Below are positions 27,395-34,828 of a stretch of DNA of 43,260 bases, piece after piece; positions within the stretch are counted from its first letter, which is position 1; each line of letters opens with the position of its first letter. The notes below the pieces were generated by a model. That model was not told where the DNA came from. It saw only the letters and a list, made by a program, of their open reading frames with translations, and searched no databases. The position numbers and the translations under genes were made by a program. Origin of the DNA: Hyphomicrobiales bacterium (lineage in GTDB: Bacteria; Pseudomonadota; Alphaproteobacteria; Rhizobiales; Aestuariivirgaceae); contig JANYHE010000085.1 of NCBI GenBank assembly GCA_025359215.1, positions 1 to 43,260 on the forward strand, given 5' to 3'.

Positions 27395-27462
27395 TTTCAT
27401 CTGGGAGACTGGATGAAATCTCGCCCCGGGGATTGCCGGGGTAATTGGGCCCGCAAGGGTCC
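27395..27462 (+). promoter_or_regulatory. Three consecutive hairpins between pufQ and pufB
   Basis: TTTCATC (27395-27401) pairs with GATGAAA (27412-27418) around a loop holding GGGAG. CCCCGG (27424-27429) pairs with CCGGGG (27436-27441). GGGCCC (27447-27452) pairs with GGGTCC (27457-27462), using one G-U pair, across the GNRA tetraloop GCAA. There is no T-run, so they are not terminators. They suit mRNA stabilisation, processing or translational control in front of pufBA. Confidence 0.6.
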
Positions 27463-27487
27463 CAGCCGGAGTAGAAAACATGGCTGA
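27413..27487 (+). CDS. Putative 24-codon leader ORF upstream of pufB (pufK-like)
   Basis: ATG 27413 is preceded by GGGAG at 5 bases, the same signal used by pufQ, and opens 24 codons ending at TGA 27485-27487, eight bases inside pufB. The peptide starts MKSRPGDC and is rich in Arg and Lys. Its codons run through two hairpins, and its start ATG sits in the arm of a third. A short orfK/pufK directly before pufB is known in Rhodobacter sphaeroides and is implicated in translational control of pufBA. Sequence similarity to that peptide is not claimed; position and signals are the evidence. Confidence 0.45.
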   Translation: MKSRPGDCRGNWARKGPSRSRKHG

Positions 27488-27710
27488 TAATAACCGATCT
27501 GGCAGCATGTCAGGTCTCACCGAAGCGGAAGCCAGGGAATTCCATGGTGTCTTCGTTACGAGCTTCATTATCTTCACGGTAATCGCGATCATCGCGCATT
27601 TTCTCGTGTGGCAATGGCGCCCGTGGCTCCCAGGAGTTGATGGTTACAAAACTTCACAAGTAGAAAACGTTATGCCTGCGGCTGTACAGCCAATGGCTGA
27701 CTTTGTTTGA
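27480..27710 (+). CDS. pufB: LH1 antenna beta subunit with extended C-terminus
   Basis: PufB carries bacteriochlorophyll in the LH1 ring. Residues [20 protein letters not shown] then [20 protein letters not shown] give the family core: the His of IIAHF ligates the pigment and WQWRPWL is the helix end. The 76-residue length exceeds the usual ~50: about 24 extra residues ([20 protein letters not shown] and ADFV) follow the motif and should lie on the periplasmic side. GGAG precedes ATG 27480 by 8 bases. Confidence 0.94.
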   Translation: MADNNRSGSMSGLTEAEAREFHGVFVTSFIIFTVIAIIAHFLVWQWRPWLPGVDGYKTSQVENVMPAAVQPMADFV

Positions 27711-27722
27711 GGAGAAAATAAC

Positions 27723-27902
27723 ATGTGGCGCATTTGGCTAATGTTTGATCCAAGACGCACGTTGGTGGCTTTGTTCACCTTCTTGTTCGTGTTGGCGATT
27801 ATCATCCACTTCATTTTGTTGTCAACGAACCGCTTCAACTGGATTGAAGGGCCTCGTAAAGCAGCATTCTTGGATGTCCAAACAACTGAGATGGTCGCTT
27901 AA
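27723..27902 (+). CDS. pufA: LH1 antenna alpha subunit
   Basis: A 59-residue alpha chain partnering PufB. It begins [20 protein letters not shown], a standard alpha N-terminus, continues with [20 protein letters not shown], where His ligates bacteriochlorophyll and the Trp lies near the pigment, and ends in a short polar tail. GGAGAAA lies before the ATG. It is 12 bases after pufB and precedes a strong hairpin. Confidence 0.95.
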   Translation: MWRIWLMFDPRRTLVALFTFLFVLAIIIHFILLSTNRFNWIEGPRKAAFLDVQTTEMVA

Positions 27903-27918
27903 TTGTGAACCCTCAAAT

Positions 27919-27953
27919 TCTGCGGGCTGGATGGGCAGCTGTCCGCCCGCAGA
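27919..27953 (+). promoter_or_regulatory. Intercistronic hairpin between pufA and pufL
   Basis: TCTGCGGGC (27919-27927) pairs perfectly with GCCCGCAGA (27945-27953), with further GGA/TCC pairing inside the 17-base loop. No T-run follows. In Rhodobacter a pufA-pufL hairpin protects the upstream pufBA mRNA from 3' decay and sets the antenna to reaction-centre ratio; the same role is likely here. Confidence 0.75.
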
Positions 27954-27984
27954 CTACCTTTCATTTTGATTTCGGAGACTTGCG

Positions 27985-28809
27985 ATGGCAATGCTGAGCT
28001 TTGAACGAAAATATCGCGTCCGTGGCGGAACTCTGCTCGGCGGGGACCTTTTTGACTTTTGGGTCGGTCCTTTTTATGTAGGCTTTTTTGGTGTGACCGG
28101 CATGTTCTTTACGCTGATCGGCATTGCCATGATCGCTTATGCGGCTTCGCAAGGGGCCACTTGGAATTTATTTCAAATCAACATAGCTCCCCCTGATTTG
28201 AAATATGGTTTGAGCCTTGCTCCTCTGCGCGAGGGTGGCTTTTGGCAAATGATCACATTCTGTGCCTTTGGCGCTTTCGCATCTTGGGGGTTGCGTGAAG
28301 TTGAAATTTGCCGAAAACTTGGCATGGGGCTTCACGTGCCGATAGCGTTCAGCGTTGCAATTCTGGCCTTCGTAACCCTCAACATTTTCCGCCCCATTCT
28401 CATGGGTGCATGGGGCAACGGTTTCCCATACGGGTTTATGAGCCACCTCGAATGGGTTTCAAACACGGGCTATCGCTATGCGAATTTTCATTACAATCCG
28501 GCCCACATGATCGCGGTGAGCTTCTTCTTCGTCACCTGTTTTGCGCTGGCGCTGCATGGGTCGTTGATCCTCTCTGCAACCAATCCACAGAAAGGCGAAC
28601 CCGTTAAAACAGCCGAACATGAGAACGCATATTTCCGCGATTTCATCGGTTACTCCATAGGCACACTTGGCATCCACAGGCTTGGTTTGTTTGTTGCGCT
28701 GAGTGCAGCGTTTTGGGGTGCGATCTGCATCATCATCAGTGGTCCCGTCTTTGCAGGCAGTTGGCCTGATTGGTGGAACTGGTGGCTTGAACTTCCAATT
28801 TGGTCCTAA
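27985..28809 (+). CDS. pufL: Photosynthetic reaction centre L subunit
   Basis: A five-helix membrane protein of 274 residues that, with PufM, binds the special pair, bacteriopheophytins and quinones. It starts [20 protein letters not shown] like other L subunits. [22 protein letters not shown] contains the accessory and special-pair pigment histidines, LALHGSLIL an iron-ligand His, and the final helix region holds [17 protein letters not shown] with the second iron His. CGGAGAC lies before the ATG. Confidence 0.98.
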   Translation: MAMLSFERKYRVRGGTLLGGDLFDFWVGPFYVGFFGVTGMFFTLIGIAMIAYAASQGATWNLFQINIAPPDLKYGLSLAPLREGGFWQMITFCAFGAFASWGLREVEICRKLGMGLHVPIAFSVAILAFVTLNIFRPILMGAWGNGFPYGFMSHLEWVSNTGYRYANFHYNPAHMIAVSFFFVTCFALALHGSLILSATNPQKGEPVKTAEHENAYFRDFIGYSIGTLGIHRLGLFVALSAAFWGAICIIISGPVFAGSWPDWWNWWLELPIWS

Positions 28810-28820
28810 CGGAGGCACAC

Positions 28821-29777
28821 ATGTACGAATATCAAAATATATTTACGCGCGTTCAAGTTCACGGACCAGCTGATATGGGTGTGCCGCTGCGGCACACAAA
28901 TTTCACCAGACAAGGCACACCCTTTTTCAGTCGATTGCTGGGAAAGTTAGGTGATGCGCAAGTCGGTCCATTTTATATTGGTTTCCTGGGCCTTGCTTCA
29001 ATCATGTGCTTTTTTGTTGCGATCGAAATTATTGGTCTCAACATGTTGGCCTCGGTGAATTGGAGTCCTATCCAGTTTATGAAGCGCTTCTTCTGGCTCA
29101 CACTTGATCCGCCTGCTGCTAAATATGGTTTGGCTCTCGCTCCCCTGAATGAGGGTGGCTGGTGGCAGATTGCAGGCTTCTTCCTCACAGCATCCGTGCT
29201 GATGTGGTGGGTTCGCACTTATCGTCGCGCCCGCGCTTTAGGCATGGGCACGCATGTGTCTTATGCGTTTGCTGCGGCGATCTGGTTGTTTTTAGTACTG
29301 GGTTTCTTGCGTCCGCTACTCATGGGCAATTTTAGCGAGGCTGTTCCTTTTGGTATCTTCTCTCACTTGGAATGGACTAACAATTTCTCGGTTAGCCATG
29401 GCAACTTATTTTACAATCCCTTCCATATGATCTCGATTGCTTTCCTTTATGGTTCAGCGCTGTTGTTTGCGATGCACGCGGCAACAATTCTGTCTGTATC
29501 ACGCTATGGTGGCGAACGCGAAATTGAACAAATTGTTGACCGTGGCACGGCCTCGGAACGTGCGGCTCTCTTCTGGCGCTGGACGATGGGCTTCAATGCG
29601 ACAATGGAATCCATTCATCGCTGGGCTTGGTGGTTTGCTGTTCTGTGCCCGATTGCAGGCGGCATCGGCATCTTGCTCACGGGCACTGTGGTGGATGATT
29701 GGTATAGCTGGGGCATCAAGCACGGTCTTTCGAATGGTTCGCCTTATGACATGACTGCACCATCAACACTGCCTTAA
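28821..29777 (+). CDS. pufM: Photosynthetic reaction centre M subunit
   Basis: A 318-residue five-helix protein pairing with PufL. It has [20 protein letters not shown] followed by FHM with the special-pair His, [20 protein letters not shown] with an iron-ligand His, and [20 protein letters not shown] with the other. ATG 28821 follows GGAGG; the open frame upstream only overlaps pufL. The protein ends soon after the last helix. No pufC or pufX follows: the next feature is a strong terminator. Confidence 0.98.
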   Translation: MYEYQNIFTRVQVHGPADMGVPLRHTNFTRQGTPFFSRLLGKLGDAQVGPFYIGFLGLASIMCFFVAIEIIGLNMLASVNWSPIQFMKRFFWLTLDPPAAKYGLALAPLNEGGWWQIAGFFLTASVLMWWVRTYRRARALGMGTHVSYAFAAAIWLFLVLGFLRPLLMGNFSEAVPFGIFSHLEWTNNFSVSHGNLFYNPFHMISIAFLYGSALLFAMHAATILSVSRYGGEREIEQIVDRGTASERAALFWRWTMGFNATMESIHRWAWWFAVLCPIAGGIGILLTGTVVDDWYSWGIKHGLSNGSPYDMTAPSTLP

Positions 29778-29838
29778 ATAGAACTCATCGCGGGTAGCAC
29801 TACCCTTCTCAGGCCCGCACCCAACTGCCACACGGCAT

Positions 29839-29870
29839 CCTAGCAGATTTCATATCTGCTAGGTTTTCTT
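29839..29870 (+). terminator. Rho-independent terminator of the puf operon
   Basis: CCTAGCAGAT (29839-29848) and ATCTGCTAGG (29854-29863) form a perfect 10-bp stem with loop TTCAT, followed by TTTTCTTTT. It lies 61 bases after the pufM stop and ends the bchC-puf transcript. Confidence 0.9.
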
Positions 29871-29900
29871 TTGCCTTCACGGCTGGTCATGACAAAGCAA

Positions 29901-29927
29901 AACGCCCGGCACAGTGTGCCGGGCGTT
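29901..29927 (-). terminator. Terminator of the pseudoazurin gene
   Basis: AACGCCCGGCAC (29901-29912) and GTGCCGGGCGTT (29916-29927) are a perfect 12-bp inverted repeat with a 3-base loop. Read on the minus strand it follows the pseudoazurin stop by 21 bases and continues into TTTTGCTTTG. It could also back up the puf terminator on the plus strand. Confidence 0.85.
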
Positions 29928-29948
29928 GTTTGTTAAATATTTTTAAGA

Positions 29949-30398
29949 TTAGGGTGCAGCAGCTAAAGCGAGAGCTGCTTCAATTCGTTTTCCAGCAGGG
30001 CCTGGAACCTTAATTGCTTTCACAGCATCGGTCACTGGCGCATTGCCCACCTGAATCAGCGCCACCATGCCCATTGCAAAATGAGGTGCACACTTGAAGG
30101 CGTAGAAGCCGTCTTTTTCAACTTTGAAATCCAGTTCTTCACTCACCTTACCTTTAACCTCGGCCATGCCTTCTGGCCACATCATCGGCAGGTTTTGCAC
30201 GAAATGTCCTTTGTCTACGGGCATAAACTTGATTGTATCACCAACTGCAGCACGCGCGAATGCGGGTTCAAAAACCATTGCTGTGCCATCAGCGCCTTTA
30301 TTTTTCAGGTTGATAATAACATCTGCAGCAGATGCCGCAAAGCTGGCAGAAGAAAGCATTGCAGCAGTCAAGATTGCAGTTGTGAATATTTTTTTCAT
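29949..30398 (-). CDS. Pseudoazurin (periplasmic blue copper protein)
   Basis: A 149-residue secreted cupredoxin. The N-terminus MKKIFTTAILTAAMLSSASF with AASA is a Sec signal peptide cut near ASA-A. Copper ligands are visible: His in DKGHFVQNLP, and Cys, His and Met in KCAPHFAMGMVALI, the pseudoazurin CxPHxxMGM pattern. ATG 30398 has GAGG 6 bases upstream; ATG 30410 is less likely. Pseudoazurins carry electrons in the periplasm, usually to nitrite or nitrous oxide reductases. Here it is convergent with puf, in the place where a cytochrome gene is often found, so service as an electron carrier for the reaction centre is possible but inferred. Confidence 0.9.
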   Translation of the reverse strand: MKKIFTTAILTAAMLSSASFAASAADVIINLKNKGADGTAMVFEPAFARAAVGDTIKFMPVDKGHFVQNLPMMWPEGMAEVKGKVSEELDFKVEKDGFYAFKCAPHFAMGMVALIQVGNAPVTDAVKAIKVPGPAGKRIEAALALAAAP

Positions 30399-30479
30399 TT
30401 TAATCCTCATGTTTGAAAGTGAACTATAATTAGAAATTAATTGTGGAATAATTATGCCTTGTCTTACGCCTCAGCATTA

Positions 30480-31604
30480 TTATGGATCATCTGAGACAGA
30501 GCGCAACGGGGCTTTTCTAAGCTCAACAAGATTTTGTGAAGCAGTGCAAAAACAAACGATGCGCAGCGCTTTTTCCCATTCGGCCACGTGTGCCATCACC
30601 TGTTCTGGCCCCAATGTTGCCGCGCCCAATAAAGCACCAGCCTGACCCACCAGTGAGGCACCAAAGCGAATAGCTTTTGCACCATCAAGCCCATCAGCAA
30701 TTCCACCAGAAGCAATTAAAGGCATTTCAGGAAAGGCGAGGTGAACAGCGTTCAAACATTCAGCAGTTGGTAGACCCCAATTGCGAAAAACTTCACCAAG
30801 GCTTTGCCCTTGCGCGTCAGCGCGGCGCAGTCCCTCAACTGCTGCCCAGCTCGATCCACCAGTGCCAGCAACATCAATCGCCGATATCCCAGCGCCCTGA
30901 AGCCGCCTCGCCACATCAACAGAAATGCCAGCTCCCACTTCTTTTGCAATCACAGGCACCCCGATGAGCCGACATGCATTTTCAATTGCGTGCAACACGC
31001 CTTTCCAATTCACATCACCACCCAGCTGCAGCACCTCTTGCAGGGGATTGAGATGAAGGATGAGAGCATCCGCCGAAATGGCATCAACAGCACGGCGGCA
31101 GTCGTCCACACTCATGCCTTGCACAAGCTGCACCGCTCCGAGATTGGCGTATAATGCAATGTCAGGCGCGATGCGCCGCACTTCGCGGTCCAAGCCATGG
31201 CCGCTACCACCACCAAGGGCGATGCGCTGAGAACCCACACCCATGGCAAAGCCCATGGCCTGTGCTGCCTCGGCAATGTTGCGGTTGATTATGCCACCTT
31301 GATCAGGGCCACCCGTCATGGAAGAAGCCAGATATGGAAGTTTCAGCGTCTTGCCTAAAAACTGCGTGGAAATATCGATATCGCCGATATTAAGTTCTGG
31401 CAAAGCATTGTGCACAAACCCAATTTCACTGAAGCCACTGCCATGCTCGTGCCGTGCCTTGCCCGAAAGAATAATTTCAATGTGATCTTTCTTACGTTGC
31501 TCAATATCGCCATTGCTATGCGCTGCTGTTGCACCACGTTTGCTAAGTCTGTTTGATCCGTGAAGAGAAGTTATGGTTGCTGGTGTTTTGACATTTTCAA
31601 CCAT
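30480..31604 (-). CDS. fni: Isopentenyl-diphosphate isomerase, type II (FMN-dependent)
   Basis: Interconverts IPP and DMAPP for carotenoid and tail synthesis. The 374 residues are an FMN TIM-barrel of the type 2 family: RKKDHIEIILSGKARH at the N-terminus, LPYLASSMTGG, GVGSQRIAL, HLNPLQEVLQLGGDVNWKGV, PVIAKEVGAGIS and IDVAGTGGSSWAAVEGLR. ATG 31604 follows GGAGG at about 8 bases and beats the ORF-opening TTG at 31610. It overlaps the 3' end of the small membrane protein gene by 34 bases. Rhodobacter PGCs carry an unrelated type I Idi. Confidence 0.94.
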   Translation of the reverse strand: MVENVKTPATITSLHGSNRLSKRGATAAHSNGDIEQRKKDHIEIILSGKARHEHGSGFSEIGFVHNALPELNIGDIDISTQFLGKTLKLPYLASSMTGGPDQGGIINRNIAEAAQAMGFAMGVGSQRIALGGGSGHGLDREVRRIAPDIALYANLGAVQLVQGMSVDDCRRAVDAISADALILHLNPLQEVLQLGGDVNWKGVLHAIENACRLIGVPVIAKEVGAGISVDVARRLQGAGISAIDVAGTGGSSWAAVEGLRRADAQGQSLGEVFRNWGLPTAECLNAVHLAFPEMPLIASGGIADGLDGAKAIRFGASLVGQAGALLGAATLGPEQVMAHVAEWEKALRIVCFCTASQNLVELRKAPLRSVSDDP

Positions 31605-31846
31605 TGCCAAACCTCCAAAATATGAAACAGGAATCCGATGCCGAGAAAAAGCGCCAGCTCATTCGTGCTGTGGTGCAGCAGTGCAGCGCGCAATGCCAGC
31701 ACCAAGCAAGCCCCTGCACAAAGTGTTGCCAACATTCCACGCAGACGCTTAAAATAGAAAATGTAAAAAAGCGCCTCAACCAACAAGATAGCAAGGATAA
31801 CCAGCGTGATTGTGCCAGACCTAATGAATTCATCAAAGTTGATCAT
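31571..31846 (-). CDS. Unrecognised three-TM small membrane protein
   Basis: A 91-residue protein with three hydrophobic helices: TITLVILAILLVEALFYIFY, MLATLCAGACLVLALRAALL and LALFLGIGFLFHILEVWQWL. The last has His and two Trp residues near its end, and the first loop is basic (FKRLRG). The ATG overlaps the tspO stop (ATGA) and its 3' end overlaps fni, so it is translated between an isoprenoid enzyme and TspO. I know no family for it. It could be a small partner of TspO or a pigment/isoprenoid-handling protein, but this is only context. Confidence 0.7.
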   Translation of the reverse strand: MINFDEFIRSGTITLVILAILLVEALFYIFYFKRLRGMLATLCAGACLVLALRAALLHHSTNELALFLGIGFLFHILEVWQWLKMSKHQQP

Positions 31847-32319
31847 GGGTTCAACCTGACAATTTTATAATTCAACGCACCCGCAGTTGTCACCCACAGG
31901 ATGTAGGGAATCAGCAGATAGAACGACGTTTTCGAAACATTGCCCAAAACATAGATTAGAGCGACAATGCTGAGCCAGAACAAGATGAGTTCGAGCATTG
32001 CGAGTTTAGGCTTTTGGAAAGTGAAGAAGATCGCACTCCATGCCATATTAAAAACGCCATTGATGGCTACGGCCCAAATGATGTGTTGTCGTTGCGCAGG
32101 GTCGCCTGCTTCCCAAGCATAAGCAATGGCAAAACTGAGGCAGATAAAAATCGTTGTCCATACTGGCCCAAAGGCCCAATCTGGCGGTTTCCAAGCGGGC
32201 TGACGCAGTGAATAATACCAGGGCGAAAGCTTCGTCAGCACGCCGCCCGCAATGGCCAACACAAAACAGAATATAACACCGCTCAAAAGCGCTTGATAAA
32301 AAGGGGTGGTTGGAATCAC
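31843..32319 (-). CDS. tspO: TspO/MBR tryptophan-rich sensory protein (CrtK)
   Basis: A 158-residue, five-helix outer-membrane-associated protein related to the mitochondrial benzodiazepine receptor. Motifs: PWYYSLRQPAWKPPDWAFGP followed by VWTTIFICLSFAIAYAW and a Trp-rich helix pattern; WSAIFFTFQKPKLAML fits the fourth helix. In Rhodobacter sphaeroides TspO dampens photosynthesis gene expression by affecting tetrapyrrole efflux. There it sits between crtB and crtC; here it has moved beside bchP, and ATGA links it to both neighbours. Confidence 0.93.
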   Translation of the reverse strand: MIPTTPFYQALLSGVIFCFVLAIAGGVLTKLSPWYYSLRQPAWKPPDWAFGPVWTTIFICLSFAIAYAWEAGDPAQRQHIIWAVAINGVFNMAWSAIFFTFQKPKLAMLELILFWLSIVALIYVLGNVSKTSFYLLIPYILWVTTAGALNYKIVRLNP

Positions 32320-33503
32320 GGTGCCACAATTCCTAAAAGATGCGCCATGTCTTTGAAGAAAATGCGCGCATGGGCCATGGCACCAGCCTTCTGCAATTTC
32401 TTTTCAGTATATGCGGCCCATGTCAGGCGCTGCACGTCTTTGTCGCGGCACATGCTCACGAAGCGTTCGCGCCTTGCATCATTGCCATACCAAAAATGTT
32501 GCATCACCGAGAGAACACGGAAGATCATGCCATGTGCGCGCATGAAGCGTTTGCGCGCTTGCGCCAGAACGCGCGCATCACCCGTTTTTAAAAACAACAA
32601 TGCTGTGTCAGCAGCCAATTCACCACCTAGCATGGCATAATAAATGCCTTCACCAGAGGCTGGTGCCACAACGCCTGCAGCATCTCCGGCCAACAAAACA
32701 TCGCGACCATTGTCCCAGCGCTTGAGTGGTTTCAACGGAATGGGAGCACCCTCTTTGCGAAGCGTCTTTCCACCTTCAAGGCCTGCATCTTTGCGCAGTT
32801 TTGCGACAGCATCGCGCAGTGCAAAACCTTTTTGTGCGCTGCCTGTGCCAATGCTTGCCGTTTTTCCATGCGGGAAAACCCACGCATAAAAATCTGGTGA
32901 GTAACGGGCGTTATAATAAACATCGCACCGATCCGATGAATAAGTGTCGGCAGCATTGGGGCGTTCAACAATTTCATGATAGGCAAATACGAGTTTGGTT
33001 TTGTGCGCATCAGCAATGTGGTCGCGACCGAGCTTCGACAAAGCCCCATCAGCACCAATTGCCAGTTTTGTGCGGGCGGATGTTTCACTGCCGTCTTTTA
33101 ATTCATAGTGAAGGCGCAAGGTGCCATCTTCATCACGGGTTGATTTGGTATAGGTTCCCGTGGCACGAACAGCGCCCGCTTTTTCTGCCCGGTCGCGCAA
33201 AAACTCATCAAAGTCTTCACGGTCAACCATGCCCACATAACTGCCATCAACAGGCATATGCGCGAGCCGACCCGTCGGAGAAACAATGCGTGCAGCATCA
33301 ATGCGTGCGACGATCAAATCAGAGGGAATATTATAGTCGCGGATCAAGCGTGGCGGAACAGCACCACCACAAGGTTTGATGCGACCGCCTCGATCAAGCA
33401 GCAAAACTCGCTTGCCAGACTGTGCTGTCATCTGTGCCGTGGTGGCACCGGCTGGTCCACCACCAACAACAATAATGTCAAAAGTTTCATTCATCACGCT
33501 CAT
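32316..33503 (-). CDS. bchP: Geranylgeranyl reductase BchP
   Basis: Reduces the geranylgeranyl tail of bacteriochlorophyll to phytyl in three steps with NADPH. The 395-residue flavoprotein begins FDIIVVGGGPAGATTAQMTA, followed by GKRVLLLDRGGRIKPCGGAV and, later, VLLAGDAAGVVAPASGEGIY, all BchP/ChlP marks. ATG 33503 lies in an ATGA overlap with the upstream carrier gene; ATG 33494 is an alternative. Downstream it overlaps tspO by four bases. Confidence 0.96.
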   Translation of the reverse strand: MSVMNETFDIIVVGGGPAGATTAQMTAQSGKRVLLLDRGGRIKPCGGAVPPRLIRDYNIPSDLIVARIDAARIVSPTGRLAHMPVDGSYVGMVDREDFDEFLRDRAEKAGAVRATGTYTKSTRDEDGTLRLHYELKDGSETSARTKLAIGADGALSKLGRDHIADAHKTKLVFAYHEIVERPNAADTYSSDRCDVYYNARYSPDFYAWVFPHGKTASIGTGSAQKGFALRDAVAKLRKDAGLEGGKTLRKEGAPIPLKPLKRWDNGRDVLLAGDAAGVVAPASGEGIYYAMLGGELAADTALLFLKTGDARVLAQARKRFMRAHGMIFRVLSVMQHFWYGNDARRERFVSMCRDKDVQRLTWAAYTEKKLQKAGAMAHARIFFKDMAHLLGIVAP

Positions 33504-34828
33504 CCCAAATCATGTTGTGCCGCAAGTACAAGCGGATTGACCGTTGCTTTTTCCTGTGCGCCCAAGCGCAAGGCGAGCAAAGCTGAGTAGATGAAAAGTG
33601 CGGCTTCCAATCCAAATACAGTGCCATAACTGATGGCGTTCGAATGTGTAAATAATTTTAAAACATCCACGATCACAGTTCCAACAAGGCCACCAGACGC
33701 AAACGCAATTGCCTGAGATGCACCGAACAGGCCCATGCGAATGCCTTCCCTTGAAGATTGCCCCGCAGCGGCACTGAACATCGATCCGATGGCCGCCACT
33801 GCGAACATGCCATTTGAAAACCCTAGGGCAAAAACATTTTGTTTAAGCGGCCAATCAGCACCAACTTTGGCTGCGCCAACCAGACCAATAAGTGCCACTG
33901 CCGAACAAAGACAGCCGAACACAGTCCAGTTTCGCAAGGTTAAAATTTTGGCTCTGTTCGCAAATGATGAAGCAAAACCAACAACCACCATACCGATGAG
34001 GACACCAGAGTTTTGCGTGCCCGAAAGTGAGGTGGATTGGCCGGGCGTGAAGTTAAAAATAAATCCAGCGAAAGGCTCTAGGATCAGGTCCTGAGCACTA
34101 TAGGCCAGCATGGACATGAAAATAAATATTGCAAAACGCCGTGCGTCACTGTCTTGCCAAACTTCGCGCAAAGCCACAACAAAATTCAATTTTTCAGCTG
34201 CTGGTTTTGGGTCTGCCTTTTTTGTGTGGGCTTTTTCAATTCCCCACACTGCACACGTGCTAACGATAAAGGCTATTGACGTTACAGCCGCCGCAACACC
34301 CACCAGTCTTGTCATAGAGAATGGATCTAGAAAATGTCCTGCAAGAACGGTGGTTAAAATAAATCCGGCAATCATCATGGTCCACACAACAGTTGCAGCT
34401 GCGCCGCGCCGCTCTTGTTTTACGGTCTCCGCCAATAGAACTAAAAGTGACGTGCCTGCGGCACCGACGCCAATGCCAATAAGTGTGAAAGCGAGTGCAG
34501 CCAATGCGAGGCCTGCCCAAAACAATGTTGCGGCAACCCATGCCGAAACGGCTGCTAGAAAACCTCCGAATGCCAAAACGGCCATGCCGCCAATAATCCA
34601 CCGTGTGCGTGTGCCGCCATTGTCAGATCCATGGCCCCAGCGCGGCCGCAAGATTTGCAGTGCGTAATGCCAGGCAACCAGCAAGCCGGGGATGATGGCT
34701 AAAAATGACAATTCAACAATCATCACGCGATTGATTGTCGAGGTCGTCAAAACAACAATTGCACCAAGCGAAGTTTGAACTAATCCTAATCGCGCAATTC
34801 CGGACCAACCTAAATTTTTATCTGCCAT
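33500..34828 (-). CDS. PucC/LhaA-type MFS carrier (BCD family)
   Basis: A 442-residue, 12-TM protein of the bacteriochlorophyll delivery branch of the major facilitator superfamily. LGWSGIARLGLVQTSLGAIV then VLTTSTINRVMIVEL is the usual PucC/LhaA N-terminus, and WHYALQILRPRWGHGSDNGG TRTRWI is the loop signature of the family. Between bchG and bchP it corresponds to Rhodobacter orf428. It is probably involved in pigment delivery to LH complexes. ATG 34828 shares one base with the bchG stop; GTG 34831 is also possible. Confidence 0.92.
   Translation of the reverse strand: MADKNLGWSGIARLGLVQTSLGAIVVLTTSTINRVMIVELSFLAIIPGLLVAWHYALQILRPRWGHGSDNGGTRTRWIIGGMAVLAFGGFLAAVSAWVAATLFWAGLALAALAFTLIGIGVGAAGTSLLVLLAETVKQERRGAAATVVWTMMIAGFILTTVLAGHFLDPFSMTRLVGVAAAVTSIAFIVSTCAVWGIEKAHTKKADPKPAAEKLNFVVALREVWQDSDARRFAIFIFMSMLAYSAQDLILEPFAGFIFNFTPGQSTSLSGTQNSGVLIGMVVVGFASSFANRAKILTLRNWTVFGCLCSAVALIGLVGAAKVGADWPLKQNVFALGFSNGMFAVAAIGSMFSAAAGQSSREGIRMGLFGASQAIAFASGGLVGTVIVDVLKLFTHSNAISYGTVFGLEAALFIYSALLALRLGAQEKATVNPLVLAAQHDLG

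Noticed and set aside
29778-29838. Possible pufX or other short gene after pufM
   Set aside because: No frame with a start signal and TM helix fits in the 61 bases before the terminator.
32726-33379. Plus-strand open frame opposite bchP (217 codons)
   Set aside because: His/Gln/Arg-rich translation with no start signal, typical of an antisense shadow of a conserved gene.
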